Shown here: one piece after another, positions 8,726 to 17,782 of the stretch
Layout: every line of letters begins with the position of its first letter
How positions within the stretch are numbered: the first letter of the stretch is position 1
Made by a program: the position numbers and the translations under genes
Assembly: GCA_023398375.1 (NCBI GenBank)
Contig: JAEWSH010000032.1
Span: forward strand, 120,998-184,997
From: Bacillota bacterium
GTDB lineage: Bacteria; Bacillota; Clostridia; Lachnospirales; Lachnospiraceae
Direction of reading: 5' to 3'
DNA length: 64,000 bases
Notes under the pieces: model-generated
The model's database searches: none
What the model saw: only the letters and a program-made list of their open reading frames with translations
Told to the model about the DNA's origin: nothing

Positions 8726-8754
8726 ATCATACCATATTTTGTAAGATAAAGCAA
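8726..8754 (-). promoter_or_regulatory. Promoter of the adenosyltransferase gene
   Basis: TTGCTT (8749-8754) and TATGAT (8726-8731) are spaced 17 bp apart, 35 bp upstream of the chosen start codon. Confidence 0.65.
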
Positions 8755-8781
8755 ATTTTATGTTATTTTTGTAACTATGTA

Positions 8782-9414
8782 TTATGGCTCATCCATGATT
8801 TCAAGCTTACTTACCGATACTTCATAAGCAACTTTTCGCTCTAATTCATCCTCTCTTACTTTTTTCATATATTCTCTGCTCTGGATTCTGCCCCAGATGG
8901 CACATCTGCTTCCCACTTCGAATCCTGATGCATAACGTGCATTTCTTCCCCAGCAGATACATGGAATATAATCTGATTTTCCATAGGGCCTGTTCACCGC
9001 TAATAATAAATCAGCGATTTCTCTTCCCAACGGAGTCTTACGATAAATAGGCGGCTTGCAAATGTAACCATCCAAATAAATATGATTTGTCTTCGCATTT
9101 TCCCCTATTTCATCAATAAATTCTACTTCTCTTGCAAATACGGATAATACCAATTTGTTTTTTCGCTCTTCATGTCTGTTATAGGAACGGAATTGTCCGA
9201 CTACCGCAATATTTCTACCGGTATAATCTTCCGTTACATCCAACAGTCGTTCCGATACCATGAACGGTATAATATCTGCCGAATCACTCAATCGTGAGAC
9301 CTGTACCTCCACCATGTAGAACCCTTCGCCAAATATTTCATGGCTGAAATTGAATCCACTCACAATAGTTCCCATAATCATCACCTGGTTGTTCTCAATT
9401 ACCTTATCTGTCAT
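8782..9414 (-). CDS. SSB-like protein with two OB-fold halves
   Basis: A 210-residue protein whose two halves each look like a single-stranded DNA-binding OB fold. The first half carries GTIVSGFNFSHE and VVGQF; the second carries LDGYICKPPIYRKTPLGREI and a closing IWGRIQSREY, typical of SSB. It lacks the acidic C-terminal tip (DDDIPF type) of replicative SSB. It is therefore probably an accessory SSB-family protein, not the essential one. GGGAG precedes the ATG. It precedes the adenosyltransferase on the same strand, but that gene has its own promoter. Confidence 0.75.
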   Translation of the reverse strand: MTDKVIENNQVMIMGTIVSGFNFSHEIFGEGFYMVEVQVSRLSDSADIIPFMVSERLLDVTEDYTGRNIAVVGQFRSYNRHEERKNKLVLSVFAREVEFIDEIGENAKTNHIYLDGYICKPPIYRKTPLGREIADLLLAVNRPYGKSDYIPCICWGRNARYASGFEVGSRCAIWGRIQSREYMKKVREDELERKVAYEVSVSKLEIMDEP

Positions 9415-9700
9415 ACTTGTTCTCCCTTCTCCGGATGCAGCTATTATAGTTCTGCATCTCTTCCCCTAAGAATTTTTTCCTGTAATGCACTACTATATAT
9501 ATGAAAGTGTTCCGCTACTTATTCACAAAAATATTGATTCCTATCTTTAAGTTATCGCGTACAAAATTGAATACAATTGGCAATAATACTAATATATCCC
9601 TTGTAATCTCGCTAAAATATGATAAACTTAATAAGTTGCAAAAAATTAAATGAGTTCCATGTATTTTGCCTTCCGGCATCGTACATGAAGGAGTAAACAA

Positions 9701-11533
9701 ATGAAACAAACAAGAGAAGATGTAAGAAATATTGCAATTATTGCCCATGTCGATCATGGTAAAACAACTTTAGTCGATGAATTATTAAAGCAAAGCGGCG
9801 TATTCAGAGCCAATCAGGAAGTTGCTGAACGTATTATGGACTCTAACGATATCGAAAAGGAACGTGGTATCACGATTCTTTCCAAGAATACTGCTGTCGT
9901 ATATAAAAATACGAAAATAAATATCATAGATACACCAGGTCATGCTGATTTTGGCGGTGAGGTTGAGCGTGTTCTTAAAATGGTTAACGGTGTTGTATTA
10001 GTCGTCGATGCTTTCGAAGGCGCTATGCCTCAGACAAAATTTGTGCTCCGCAAAGCTTTGGAATTACAATTGCCAGTCATTGTGTGTATCAATAAAATTG
10101 ACAGACCAGAAGCACGACCTGAAAGTGTTATTGATGAAGTATTGGAATTATTTATGGACCTTGATGCCAATGATGAACAATTGGATTGTCCTTTTGTATT
10201 TGCATCTGCAAAAGCAGGAACTTCTACTCTCGATTTAAATCAACCGGGTACAGACATGATTCCGCTTTTTGAGACTATTCTTGATTACATTCCGGCTCCA
10301 ACCGGCGATCCCGAAGCAGGTACACAGGTATTGATCAGTACCATTGATTATAATGAGTACGTGGGTCGTATCGGTGTTGGTAAAGTTGACAACGGTTCCG
10401 TCAGGGTCAACCAGGAAGTTGTTCTTGTAAATGCTCATGAATCAGAAAAGCAGAAGAAAGTTAAGATCAGTAAATTATATGAATACGATGGTCTGAATAA
10501 AATCGAAGTAACTGAAGCAGGTATCGGTTCTATTGTTGCCATCTCAGGTATTGCAGATCTTCACATCGGTGACACACTCTGTTCTCCTGAAAATCCACAG
10601 CCTATTATGTTCCAGAAGATCTCAGAACCTACTATTGCTATGACTTTCATCGTTAACGACTCTCCGCTTGCCGGCCAGGAGGGAAAATATGTAACAAGCC
10701 GTCATCTTCGTGATCGTCTGTTCCGTGAATTGAATACTGATGTAAGTCTGCGTGTCGAAGAAACAGATTCAGCCGATTCTTTTAAAGTATCCGGCCGCGG
10801 TGAACTTCACTTATCCGTATTGATAGAGAACATGCGTCGTGAAGGCTATGAATTTGCAGTAAGTAAAGCTGAAGTTTTATTTCATACTGACGAGAATGGT
10901 AAGAGAACAGAACCTATGGAATTGGTATATATTGATGTCCCGGAAGAATTTTCCGGCAGTGTTATCGAAAAATTGGGACAGAGAAAAGGGGAGCTCCGTA
11001 ATATGGGACTTTCCAACGGCGGATATACCCGCCTTGAATTCTCTATTCCAGCCCGTGGATTGATAGGTTACCGCGGTGAATTCATGACAGATACAAAGGG
11101 CAACGGTATTATGAATACAACTTTTGATGGCTACGGTCCGTTCAAAGGTGAGATACAATATAGAAAGCAAGGTTCTCTTATCGCTTTTGAAGCTGGTGAG
11201 ACAATCACTTACGGTTTATACAATGCACAGGAACGTGGGATTCTCTTTATCGGAGCTGGCGAAAAAGTATACTCTGGTATGATCATTGGTCAAAGTGCAA
11301 AACCAGAAGATGTTGAACTTAACGTATGTAAGAAGAAGCAGCTTACTAATACACGTTCCTCTGGTGCAGATGATGCACTTCGTCTCTCACCGCCAAGAAT
11401 CTTAAGCTTAGAGCAGGCTCTTGATTTCATTGATACCGACGAATTATTAGAAGTAACTCCTGAAAGTCTCCGTATCCGTAAAAAAATCTTGGATCCTACC
11501 ATGAGAAAACGTGCGGGATATAAAAAGGGCTAA
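9701..11533 (+). CDS. typA: Ribosome-associated GTPase TypA/BipA
   Basis: A 610-residue translational GTPase of normal length. G1 is AHVDHGKT (15-22), the switch II motif DTPG is at 77-80 and NKID at 131-134. It is followed by EF-G-like domains II, III and V and the BipA-specific C-terminal domain. It binds the 70S ribosome and supports assembly and stress growth. GAAGGAG lies 8 bp before the ATG. The gene stands alone on the plus strand with its own terminator. Confidence 0.97.
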   Translation: MKQTREDVRNIAIIAHVDHGKTTLVDELLKQSGVFRANQEVAERIMDSNDIEKERGITILSKNTAVVYKNTKINIIDTPGHADFGGEVERVLKMVNGVVLVVDAFEGAMPQTKFVLRKALELQLPVIVCINKIDRPEARPESVIDEVLELFMDLDANDEQLDCPFVFASAKAGTSTLDLNQPGTDMIPLFETILDYIPAPTGDPEAGTQVLISTIDYNEYVGRIGVGKVDNGSVRVNQEVVLVNAHESEKQKKVKISKLYEYDGLNKIEVTEAGIGSIVAISGIADLHIGDTLCSPENPQPIMFQKISEPTIAMTFIVNDSPLAGQEGKYVTSRHLRDRLFRELNTDVSLRVEETDSADSFKVSGRGELHLSVLIENMRREGYEFAVSKAEVLFHTDENGKRTEPMELVYIDVPEEFSGSVIEKLGQRKGELRNMGLSNGGYTRLEFSIPARGLIGYRGEFMTDTKGNGIMNTTFDGYGPFKGEIQYRKQGSLIAFEAGETITYGLYNAQERGILFIGAGEKVYSGMIIGQSAKPEDVELNVCKKKQLTNTRSSGADDALRLSPPRILSLEQALDFIDTDELLEVTPESLRIRKKILDPTMRKRAGYKKG

Positions 11534-11539
11534 TCATTT

Positions 11540-11573
11540 CAAAAAAGCGTGTGAATTATCACACGCTTTTTTG
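11540..11573. terminator. Bidirectional terminator after typA
   Basis: A perfect stem (CAAAAAAGCGTGTG with its complement) and a short AT loop ends in six T residues on the plus strand and six on the minus strand. It serves convergent typA and the EamA gene. Confidence 0.92.
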
Positions 11574-11625
11574 AATACCTAATGTGAGAAACATCATTAA
11601 CGTAAAAAGAAGAGCCGCACAAATC

Positions 11626-12477
11626 TTATCCTGCTGCCTCTTTCATCCTGACACCACGTTCCAACATGAACTCATTGATAACAACGGAACTAATTACTAT
11701 AAAACCACCCAATAATGCTGTCCACGCAACTTTTTCACCCGTAAACAGGAATACCCATAATGGATTTAAGAGCGGCTCGAGAACGGGTATTAAAATAGCT
11801 TCCATTGAAGATACCCGTTTCACTGCCAATGTATAAAAAATATAAGGAATTCCAAGTTGCAGCACTCCGAGCAGCAATAAATACAATACGGAAGAAGCCG
11901 GTGGCATCTGGTGTGGTAAAAATGGAATGGATATCAAAAATGCAAGTACATTACCGAGCAGCGTTACCTCTACCACAGATCCTTCCTTATGCTTTTGGAG
12001 CAAAATGACAAGCAATGCCTGAAATACTCCCGAAAAGCAGGCTATAACGTTCCCAAATATGGTTCCCTTTCCGAAACTTCCGATAAAGAATAAAAGCATA
12101 CCGGATAACACCGCCGCAACGGTAATACAATCTGCCCTTTTTATCTTCTCCTTCAATACGACTGCCGTAATAATGATTACCCATATCGGCGAAGTAAATT
12201 GCAAAAAAATAGCATTTGCCGAAGTTGTTAACTTATTGGCTCCAACAAAAGAAAAAAGCAATGCAGCATAGGTGCAGGCACCCGCAACATTCATCCTGTT
12301 TATTGTTATTCTTGCTTTTTTAAGATACAAAAACATTACGATTGCTGCTATTCCGCTTCGTATTCCAGCAATAGCAATGGGATTCATGTTAATTAACTTA
12401 ATAAAGAGTCCACCAGTACTCCATAAGCAAGCTGCAAGTGCCAAATATAAAATCGATTTTCTTCTTTCTGCCTTCAT
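11626..12477 (-). CDS. EamA-family (DMT) transporter
   Basis: A 283-residue membrane protein with about ten helices arranged as two EamA repeats. The drug/metabolite transporter hallmarks are WSTGGLFIKL near the start and a second-half repeat ending in EPLLNPLWVFLFTGE. These proteins move amino acids, nucleosides or drugs across the inner membrane; the substrate cannot be read from sequence. The start at MKAERRK follows AAAGGA. It lies 57 bp downstream of mgtE on the same strand. Confidence 0.88.
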   Translation of the reverse strand: MKAERRKSILYLALAACLWSTGGLFIKLINMNPIAIAGIRSGIAAIVMFLYLKKARITINRMNVAGACTYAALLFSFVGANKLTTSANAIFLQFTSPIWVIIITAVVLKEKIKRADCITVAAVLSGMLLFFIGSFGKGTIFGNVIACFSGVFQALLVILLQKHKEGSVVEVTLLGNVLAFLISIPFLPHQMPPASSVLYLLLLGVLQLGIPYIFYTLAVKRVSSMEAILIPVLEPLLNPLWVFLFTGEKVAWTALLGGFIVISSVVINEFMLERGVRMKEAAG

Positions 12478-12534
12478 TTTCTGTCCTTTACCGCAATACG
12501 CTTTTGTATCAATTTTCACGCTATTTATTATGAA

Positions 12535-13866
12535 TTATAAATGCAATAATACTGATGCGATTCGAAAATAAATGATTAAAGATAATGCATCTACGATAGT
12601 CGTAATAAATGGACTTGCCATAACTGCCGGATCGAACCCCACCTTTTTTGCGCCCATTGGTAATATACAGCCAACTATTTTCGCAATAAAAACCGTTACA
12701 ACTAACGTAGTACAAACAACTGCTGCTACTGCAGTACTGACTCTGTCAATCACCAACAGTTTAACAAAATTAGCCACTGCAAGTGTCATTCCGCATAGTA
12801 AAGCTACTCTTGCTTCTTTCCATATTACTTCCAGCATATCGCTGAATTGAATCTCATTCAATGATAACCCACGAATAATGGTAACACTTGACTGTCCTCC
12901 CGCATTACCGCCTGTATCCATCAGCATGGGGATAAATGCTGTTAAGACCACACAGGCACTTAGCGCATCCTCAAAAGAAGTAATGATCTTTCCTGTAAAT
13001 GTAGCAGATATCATCAATAACAATAACCATGGAATTCTTTTTTTCCAAGTCTCAATAACACCTGTTTTCATATATGGCTTATCTGATGGTACGATAGCTG
13101 CCATCTTTTCAATATCTTCTGTTGCTTCTTCCTGCATGATATCGACAACATCATCAACTGTAATAATACCGACAAGCCTGTTCTCATTATCTACAACAGG
13201 CATAGCGGTAAAATCATATTTTTGGAATTGTCTTGTAACTTCCTCCTGATCCATTAATGTATGAAGAGAAATCACATTTTCATGCATAATCTCGCCAATG
13301 ACCGCTTCCGGCTCACTTAACAGCAAATATCTTAATGCAACTGTACCAACTAAAGTACGTTTATTATCCAATACATAGCAGATATTGATAGTTTCCTTAT
13401 CGATACCTACTTTTCGAATTCTTTCAATTGATTCTGCCACAGTAAGATTTTCTTTTAAGTCAACGAATTCGACTGTCATAATACTACCGGCAGAATACTC
13501 CGGATACCGCAATAAATGATTGATATCTCTTCTTGTCTCAGAATTGGCATTGGCAAGTAATTTTTTTACAATATTGGCAGGCATCTCTTCTAATAAGTCT
13601 GTTGCATCATCTGCCATCAGATTATTAATAATGCTGGCTGCTTCCTTATCTGATAAAGAAGTAATAATTACCTGCTGATCTTCAATCGGCAGATATGAAA
13701 ATACATCTGCTGCCAGTGCCTTAGGAAGTATTCTGAATATCTTCAGCATATCTTCCCCTTCTAAAGCTTCTAAAAAAGCCGCAATATCAGCGTCATTCAA
13801 CTCAGCTAATTCCTGACGAAGCCTTGTATATTGCTTGGTATTCACTAATTCTATTAATTCTTCCAT
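12535..13866 (-). CDS. mgtE: Magnesium transporter MgtE
   Basis: A 443-residue Mg2+ channel with the full family layout: an N-terminal superhelical domain (1-125), paired CBS domains (about 130-255; ends EEATEDIE), a connecting helix and five membrane helices. The pore signature PMLMDTGGNAGGQSS is intact. The cytosolic domains close the pore when internal Mg2+ is high. AAGGAGAG precedes the ATG. Upstream is a GC-rich structured leader with a short overlapping reading frame (see that entry). Confidence 0.96.
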   Translation of the reverse strand: MEELIELVNTKQYTRLRQELAELNDADIAAFLEALEGEDMLKIFRILPKALAADVFSYLPIEDQQVIITSLSDKEAASIINNLMADDATDLLEEMPANIVKKLLANANSETRRDINHLLRYPEYSAGSIMTVEFVDLKENLTVAESIERIRKVGIDKETINICYVLDNKRTLVGTVALRYLLLSEPEAVIGEIMHENVISLHTLMDQEEVTRQFQKYDFTAMPVVDNENRLVGIITVDDVVDIMQEEATEDIEKMAAIVPSDKPYMKTGVIETWKKRIPWLLLLMISATFTGKIITSFEDALSACVVLTAFIPMLMDTGGNAGGQSSVTIIRGLSLNEIQFSDMLEVIWKEARVALLCGMTLAVANFVKLLVIDRVSTAVAAVVCTTLVVTVFIAKIVGCILPMGAKKVGFDPAVMASPFITTIVDALSLIIYFRIASVLLHL

Positions 13867-13969
13867 AGCAACTCTCCTTATGTGAGCCGCCCGTCTCCAG
13901 GTGGCTGTTTTCTATGCTCCACCCGGGCAGAGGAATGTCTGCGCCCGCAACTTGCGTCATTCGTTTCAT
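13802..13969 (-). CDS. Putative 55-codon leader ORF overlapping the start of mgtE
   Basis: An ATG at 13969 follows AGGTGGTGG at good spacing and opens a 55-codon frame (starts MKRMTQVAGADIP, includes LPGWSIENSH) that runs 65 bp into mgtE in another frame. The same stretch folds: GGG(CG)CAGA pairs with TCTGCCC (13925-13946), and CCGGGTGG pairs with CCACCTGG (13897-13926); the two hairpins share bases and cannot form fully together. It is notably GC-rich for this genome. It does not carry the conserved M-box or ydaO elements. Either a regulatory upstream ORF or a structured RNA is possible; translation is unproven. Confidence 0.4.
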   Translation of the reverse strand: MKRMTQVAGADIPLPGWSIENSHLETGGSHKESCYGRINRISEYQAIYKASSGIS

Positions 13970-14033
13970 AAAAAACCACCACCTTTCAAAGAATTGTACT
14001 ACATTCTATTTTTATCAAACTTATTTTAATATA

Positions 14034-14690
14034 CTAGACCAATTCTCTTTTGTCAATGAAATAGAGTTTCTCAACTTCTTCCATTTTTACTTTTGCTGCT
14101 GTTGCTTCCATAATTCTTTTTTGTACCATTTCTGCCTTATCAAACGGTGCTAATATTGTAAAAACAACTTGCTCTGTATATTCCGTCTCATAAGCCACAA
14201 TACCGGCTTGTCCTAATATATACTGAATCTTTCCTGAACTATTATAATCTGTCACGATTCGAAATCTAATTCCATAACGCATGGTTACAACTTCACTTGC
14301 CGAAAGCCCTAATTGTGCTGCTCTCGTATACGCCCTGACCAATCCCCCTGTTCCAAGAAGCGTTCCTCCAAAATAGCGGGTCACAACAACTGCAGCATTC
14401 CTGATTTCTTCTCCTAAAAGCACTTCAAGTATCGGTTTCCCTGCGGTCCCCCCCGGTTCTCCGTCATCACTGCACCTGGTAATTTCTGCATTCCTTCCTA
14501 TTACAAATGCAGAACAATTGTGTCTGGCATCCCAGTATTTCTTTTTTACTTTTTCAATGAAGTTTGTGGCTTCCTCCTCTGTTTCTACCGGATGAACAGT
14601 TGCAATAAATCTTGATTTTTTCTCTACCAACTCGCCGCTGCCACCAGTATGTACAATCTTATATGATTCTAATTGCTTCATCTGCTCCAT
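14034..14690 (-). CDS. yigZ: YigZ/IMPACT family protein (UPF0029)
   Basis: A 218-residue protein with the N-terminal UPF0029 domain, including the hallmark DDGEPGGTAGKP and RYFGGTLLGTGGLVRAY, and the C-terminal YigZ domain of the EF-G domain IV type. Length is typical. Homologues are conserved but poorly characterised; the eukaryotic IMPACT protein inhibits GCN2 activation. Start is taken at 14690; a second ATG three codons in, preceded by GGAG, is nearly as good. Confidence 0.93.
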   Translation of the reverse strand: MEQMKQLESYKIVHTGGSGELVEKKSRFIATVHPVETEEEATNFIEKVKKKYWDARHNCSAFVIGRNAEITRCSDDGEPGGTAGKPILEVLLGEEIRNAAVVVTRYFGGTLLGTGGLVRAYTRAAQLGLSASEVVTMRYGIRFRIVTDYNSSGKIQYILGQAGIVAYETEYTEQVVFTILAPFDKAEMVQKRIMEATAAKVKMEEVEKLYFIDKRELV

Positions 14691-14708
14691 CTTTCTATTA
14701 CTATTAAA

Positions 14709-14778
14709 CAGGCAGAAACACGCTTTGCGAGTTTCTCAAGTTATCGCAAACTAATCTTATATAAAGGGCATCCGCCTG
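14709..14778. other. Nested inverted repeats between yigZ and the PBP gene
   Basis: CAGGC (14709) pairs with GCCTG (14774), and inside it TTTGCGA pairs with TCGCAAA. An alternative hairpin, AGAAAC with GTTTCT, competes for the same bases. It could be a structured 5' leader of yigZ or a degenerate repeat; no T run is present. Confidence 0.4.
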
Positions 14779-14887
14779 TATTTCAACTGTTCGGTAACAT
14801 CTTAGCATATACACGAATAAATGTGTATATAATTGTTAACAATTCTTAATATATCATAAAATCCTTTATTTACCTTTTTTCTTTTGG

Positions 14888-14893
14888 TATAAT
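14888..14893 (+). promoter_or_regulatory. Extended -10 promoter for the class A PBP gene
   Basis: TATAAT preceded by TTGG lies 70 bp upstream of the PBP start; the -35 region 17 bp upstream reads TTTATT and is weak. Confidence 0.55.
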
Positions 14894-14962
14894 ATGAATA
14901 GTGCGATTTTTCATAATCGTATTTACCTTTGTGCCCAAGCAGAGGATTAAGGAGGCTTTTCA

Positions 14963-17653
14963 ATGAATTATGGAAAAAAAGGAGTGCGTAAGAAACAGCA
15001 GGCACTCAATTCAAAATCAATAAAAATGAAGAAAATGTTTACCGTAACACTTTTAAAAGCGGTTCTCGTTGTTCTGCTATCTGTTGGAGTCATCGGCTTC
15101 TGTGCAGGTATCGGCGTACTCAAAGGCATTATAAGTACTGCACCTGATATCTCTAATATTGATGTATCTCCATCCGGCTTTTCTACTTTTGTATATGATT
15201 GTGAGGGACATGAACTCACTAAACTGGTATCTTCTGATTCCAATCGTATTCCGGTCTCCATGGACAAAATTCCGGAAAATATGGCACATGCATTTGTTGC
15301 AATTGAGGATGAACGTTTTTATGAACATAATGGTATTGACATTCAGGGGATTCTTCGTGCTGCTGCCATTGGTATCAAAAATAAAGACTTTTCGCAAGGT
15401 GCCAGTACAATAACGCAGCAGTTATTAAAAAACAATGTTTTCAAAGGCTGGGTCGACGAAAATTCTTTTATGGAAAAAGCAAAACGGAAGATACAGGAAC
15501 AATATCTTGCTCTTGAACTAGAAAAAGTAATGGATAAAGATACCATTCTGGAAAATTATATGAATACCATTAACCTTGGTCAAAATACACTCGGTGTACA
15601 GGCTGCTTCACTCCGTTATTTTAATGAACCTGTATATAAATTAAATCTATCTGAATGCGCCGTTATTGCCAGTATTACTCAGAATCCTTCCAAATATAAT
15701 CCAATTACACACCCTGATAAAAATGCAGAACGCCGCAAAAAGACTCTGAATAATATGTTAGAATTGGGATATATCACACAGGACGAATATGATGAAGCTA
15801 TCAATGATAACGTATATGATAGAATTCAAACTGTAAATACTGAAGCAGAAACTGATTCCGTATATACATACTTTATTGATGAATTGACAGAACAGGTGTT
15901 ACAGGATCTTATTGATATTAAGGGCTATAACGAGACACAGGCTTATACTGCTCTATACAGTGGTGGTCTCAGTATTTATACGACACAGGATCCGACCATC
16001 CAGGCAATTTGTGATAATGTATATAATGATGAATCCAATTATCCTGAAAATACAAAATGGTATCTGAACTATACATTAAGCATCGAAAAATCGGATGGTA
16101 AAACAGAAAACTTTAGTTCTGAAATGTTTAAAGCCTATTTTCAACAGCAGAATTCCAAATTCAATATGCTCTACGCTTCCCGCGAAGAAGCTGATGCTGC
16201 TATTGAAGCATATAAAGCAGCCGTTATGGCGGAAGGCGATGAAGTGATCGCTGAAACAAAAACACTTACTCCTCAGCCACAGGTATCACTTACGATTGAA
16301 GATCAAAGCACTGGACACATTGTTGCTATGGTCGGCGGTCGTGGCACCAAAGAGGGAAGCCGTACATTAAATCGTGCATCTAACACGAAAAGGCAGCCTG
16401 GTTCCTGTTTTAAAGTAGTATCCACTTACGCTCCCGCACTTGACAGTGCCGGTTTGACGCTTGCAACTGTATTTGTGGATGCCCCTTTCAACTATGAGAA
16501 TGGACGTCCTGTTAAGAACTGGTATAGCAGCGGGTACAAAGGAATCTGTTCCCTGCGCTATGGTATTGAGCAATCTCTTAATATCATTGCTGTTAAGACT
16601 TTAACTACAATTACACCTCAATTAGGTTTTGATTATCTTGAAAATTTTGGTTTTTCTACATTGGTTGCAAGACGTACTGAATCAGATGGCCGTGTCGTCT
16701 CTGATATTGGCCAGCCATTGGCACTTGGCGGTATTACTGATGGTGTAACAAATATGGAACTAAATGCAGCATTTGCAACAATAGCAAATCAAGGAACTTA
16801 TATCAAACCTACCCTTTATACCAAGATTGTCGATCATGACGGCAACGTATTAATAGACAATACCCAACCGGAATCTCATCAGGTTATCAAAGCAACAACT
16901 GCTTTTCTGCTAACAGATGCTATGGTTGATGTTGTTACGAAAGGAACCGGTGCCAGCGTTAACTTCGGCGGTATGGCTATGGCCGGTAAGACCGGTACTA
17001 CTTCTGATTATAAAGATGTATGGTTCAGTGGATATACGCCATACTATACTGCTACGACATGGTCCGGGTATGATAACAATGCAAACCTGTCCGGAACTGA
17101 AAAGAATCTTGCAAAAACGATGTGGAAAAATGTAATGTCCCAGATTCATGTTGATTTACCAAATAAATCATTTACCGTTCCTAGTGGGATCGTACAGGCA
17201 ACCGTATGTGCAAAATCGGGTAAATTACCAATTGCCGGTTTGTGTGATGCAGATTTAAAAACAGAATATTTTGCAGATGGTACCGTTCCTACTGAAAGTT
17301 GTGACGTTCATTATCAGGGTATGGTATGTCTCTATAGCGGACTTCCTGCCAGTGATCATTGTCCATTCAAAGTATCGCAGGCTTTGGAATTAACACCTTC
17401 TCTGGATGCCGCATTATCCGGAACGACTACTGCCGCCAATGCTACTGCCCCAGGCGCGGAGACCGGTACGACCCAGATGTGCCCGCATAATGACTTGTTT
17501 TTCCAACAGCCAAACGCTGATGCAATCATTCAACAACAAGCGTTAGAATTGCAGCAAAGACAGGCCGCCAATGCTGCGGCTGCTGCGGCGGCTGGTATTA
17601 CTCCACCAGTGCCTCAGACAAACCCGGAAAATACAGCTCCTCCAGTTCAATAA
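14963..17653 (+). CDS. Class A penicillin-binding protein (PBP1A type)
   Basis: An 896-residue bifunctional cell-wall synthase. It has a basic cytoplasmic tail and one membrane anchor at about 29-50. The GT51 glycosyltransferase domain has catalytic E115 in VAIEDERFYEHNGID and QGASTITQQ (145-153). The transpeptidase domain has SCFK (S481), SLN (538-540) and KTGT (676-679). It polymerises and cross-links peptidoglycan outside the membrane. The tail after about residue 830 is a Gln/Ala/Pro-rich linker. An AAGGAGG site precedes the ATG, and a long perfect hairpin terminates the gene. Confidence 0.95.
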   Translation: MNYGKKGVRKKQQALNSKSIKMKKMFTVTLLKAVLVVLLSVGVIGFCAGIGVLKGIISTAPDISNIDVSPSGFSTFVYDCEGHELTKLVSSDSNRIPVSMDKIPENMAHAFVAIEDERFYEHNGIDIQGILRAAAIGIKNKDFSQGASTITQQLLKNNVFKGWVDENSFMEKAKRKIQEQYLALELEKVMDKDTILENYMNTINLGQNTLGVQAASLRYFNEPVYKLNLSECAVIASITQNPSKYNPITHPDKNAERRKKTLNNMLELGYITQDEYDEAINDNVYDRIQTVNTEAETDSVYTYFIDELTEQVLQDLIDIKGYNETQAYTALYSGGLSIYTTQDPTIQAICDNVYNDESNYPENTKWYLNYTLSIEKSDGKTENFSSEMFKAYFQQQNSKFNMLYASREEADAAIEAYKAAVMAEGDEVIAETKTLTPQPQVSLTIEDQSTGHIVAMVGGRGTKEGSRTLNRASNTKRQPGSCFKVVSTYAPALDSAGLTLATVFVDAPFNYENGRPVKNWYSSGYKGICSLRYGIEQSLNIIAVKTLTTITPQLGFDYLENFGFSTLVARRTESDGRVVSDIGQPLALGGITDGVTNMELNAAFATIANQGTYIKPTLYTKIVDHDGNVLIDNTQPESHQVIKATTAFLLTDAMVDVVTKGTGASVNFGGMAMAGKTGTTSDYKDVWFSGYTPYYTATTWSGYDNNANLSGTEKNLAKTMWKNVMSQIHVDLPNKSFTVPSGIVQATVCAKSGKLPIAGLCDADLKTEYFADGTVPTESCDVHYQGMVCLYSGLPASDHCPFKVSQALELTPSLDAALSGTTTAANATAPGAETGTTQMCPHNDLFFQQPNADAIIQQQALELQQRQAANAAAAAAAGITPPVPQTNPENTAPPVQ

Positions 17654-17674
17654 GAGGCTTCACTTGTCATGAAT

Positions 17675-17723
17675 AATAAATATCGGCATATAAACTTTTT
17701 TGTGTTATATGCCGATATTTATT
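17675..17723 (+). terminator. Long perfect hairpin after the PBP gene
   Basis: A 19-bp perfect stem (AATAAATATCGGCATATAA with its complement) and an 11-base loop, followed by ATTAT. It is probably the PBP terminator, though the T run is weak; the unusual length also suits an mRNA-stabilising structure. Confidence 0.75.
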
Positions 17724-17782
17724 ATATTAGTAAACTATTGAATCATAGGCATGGATGCCGCCACAATCAAAGGAGTGATATC

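Noticed and set aside
9515..9757. 80-residue minus-strand frame before typA
   Set aside because: It overlaps the typA start, lacks a ribosome binding site and covers the typA promoter region.
13867..14030. Known Mg2+ riboswitch (M-box) before mgtE
   Set aside because: The conserved M-box sequence elements are not present; only the short ORF and hairpins are seen.
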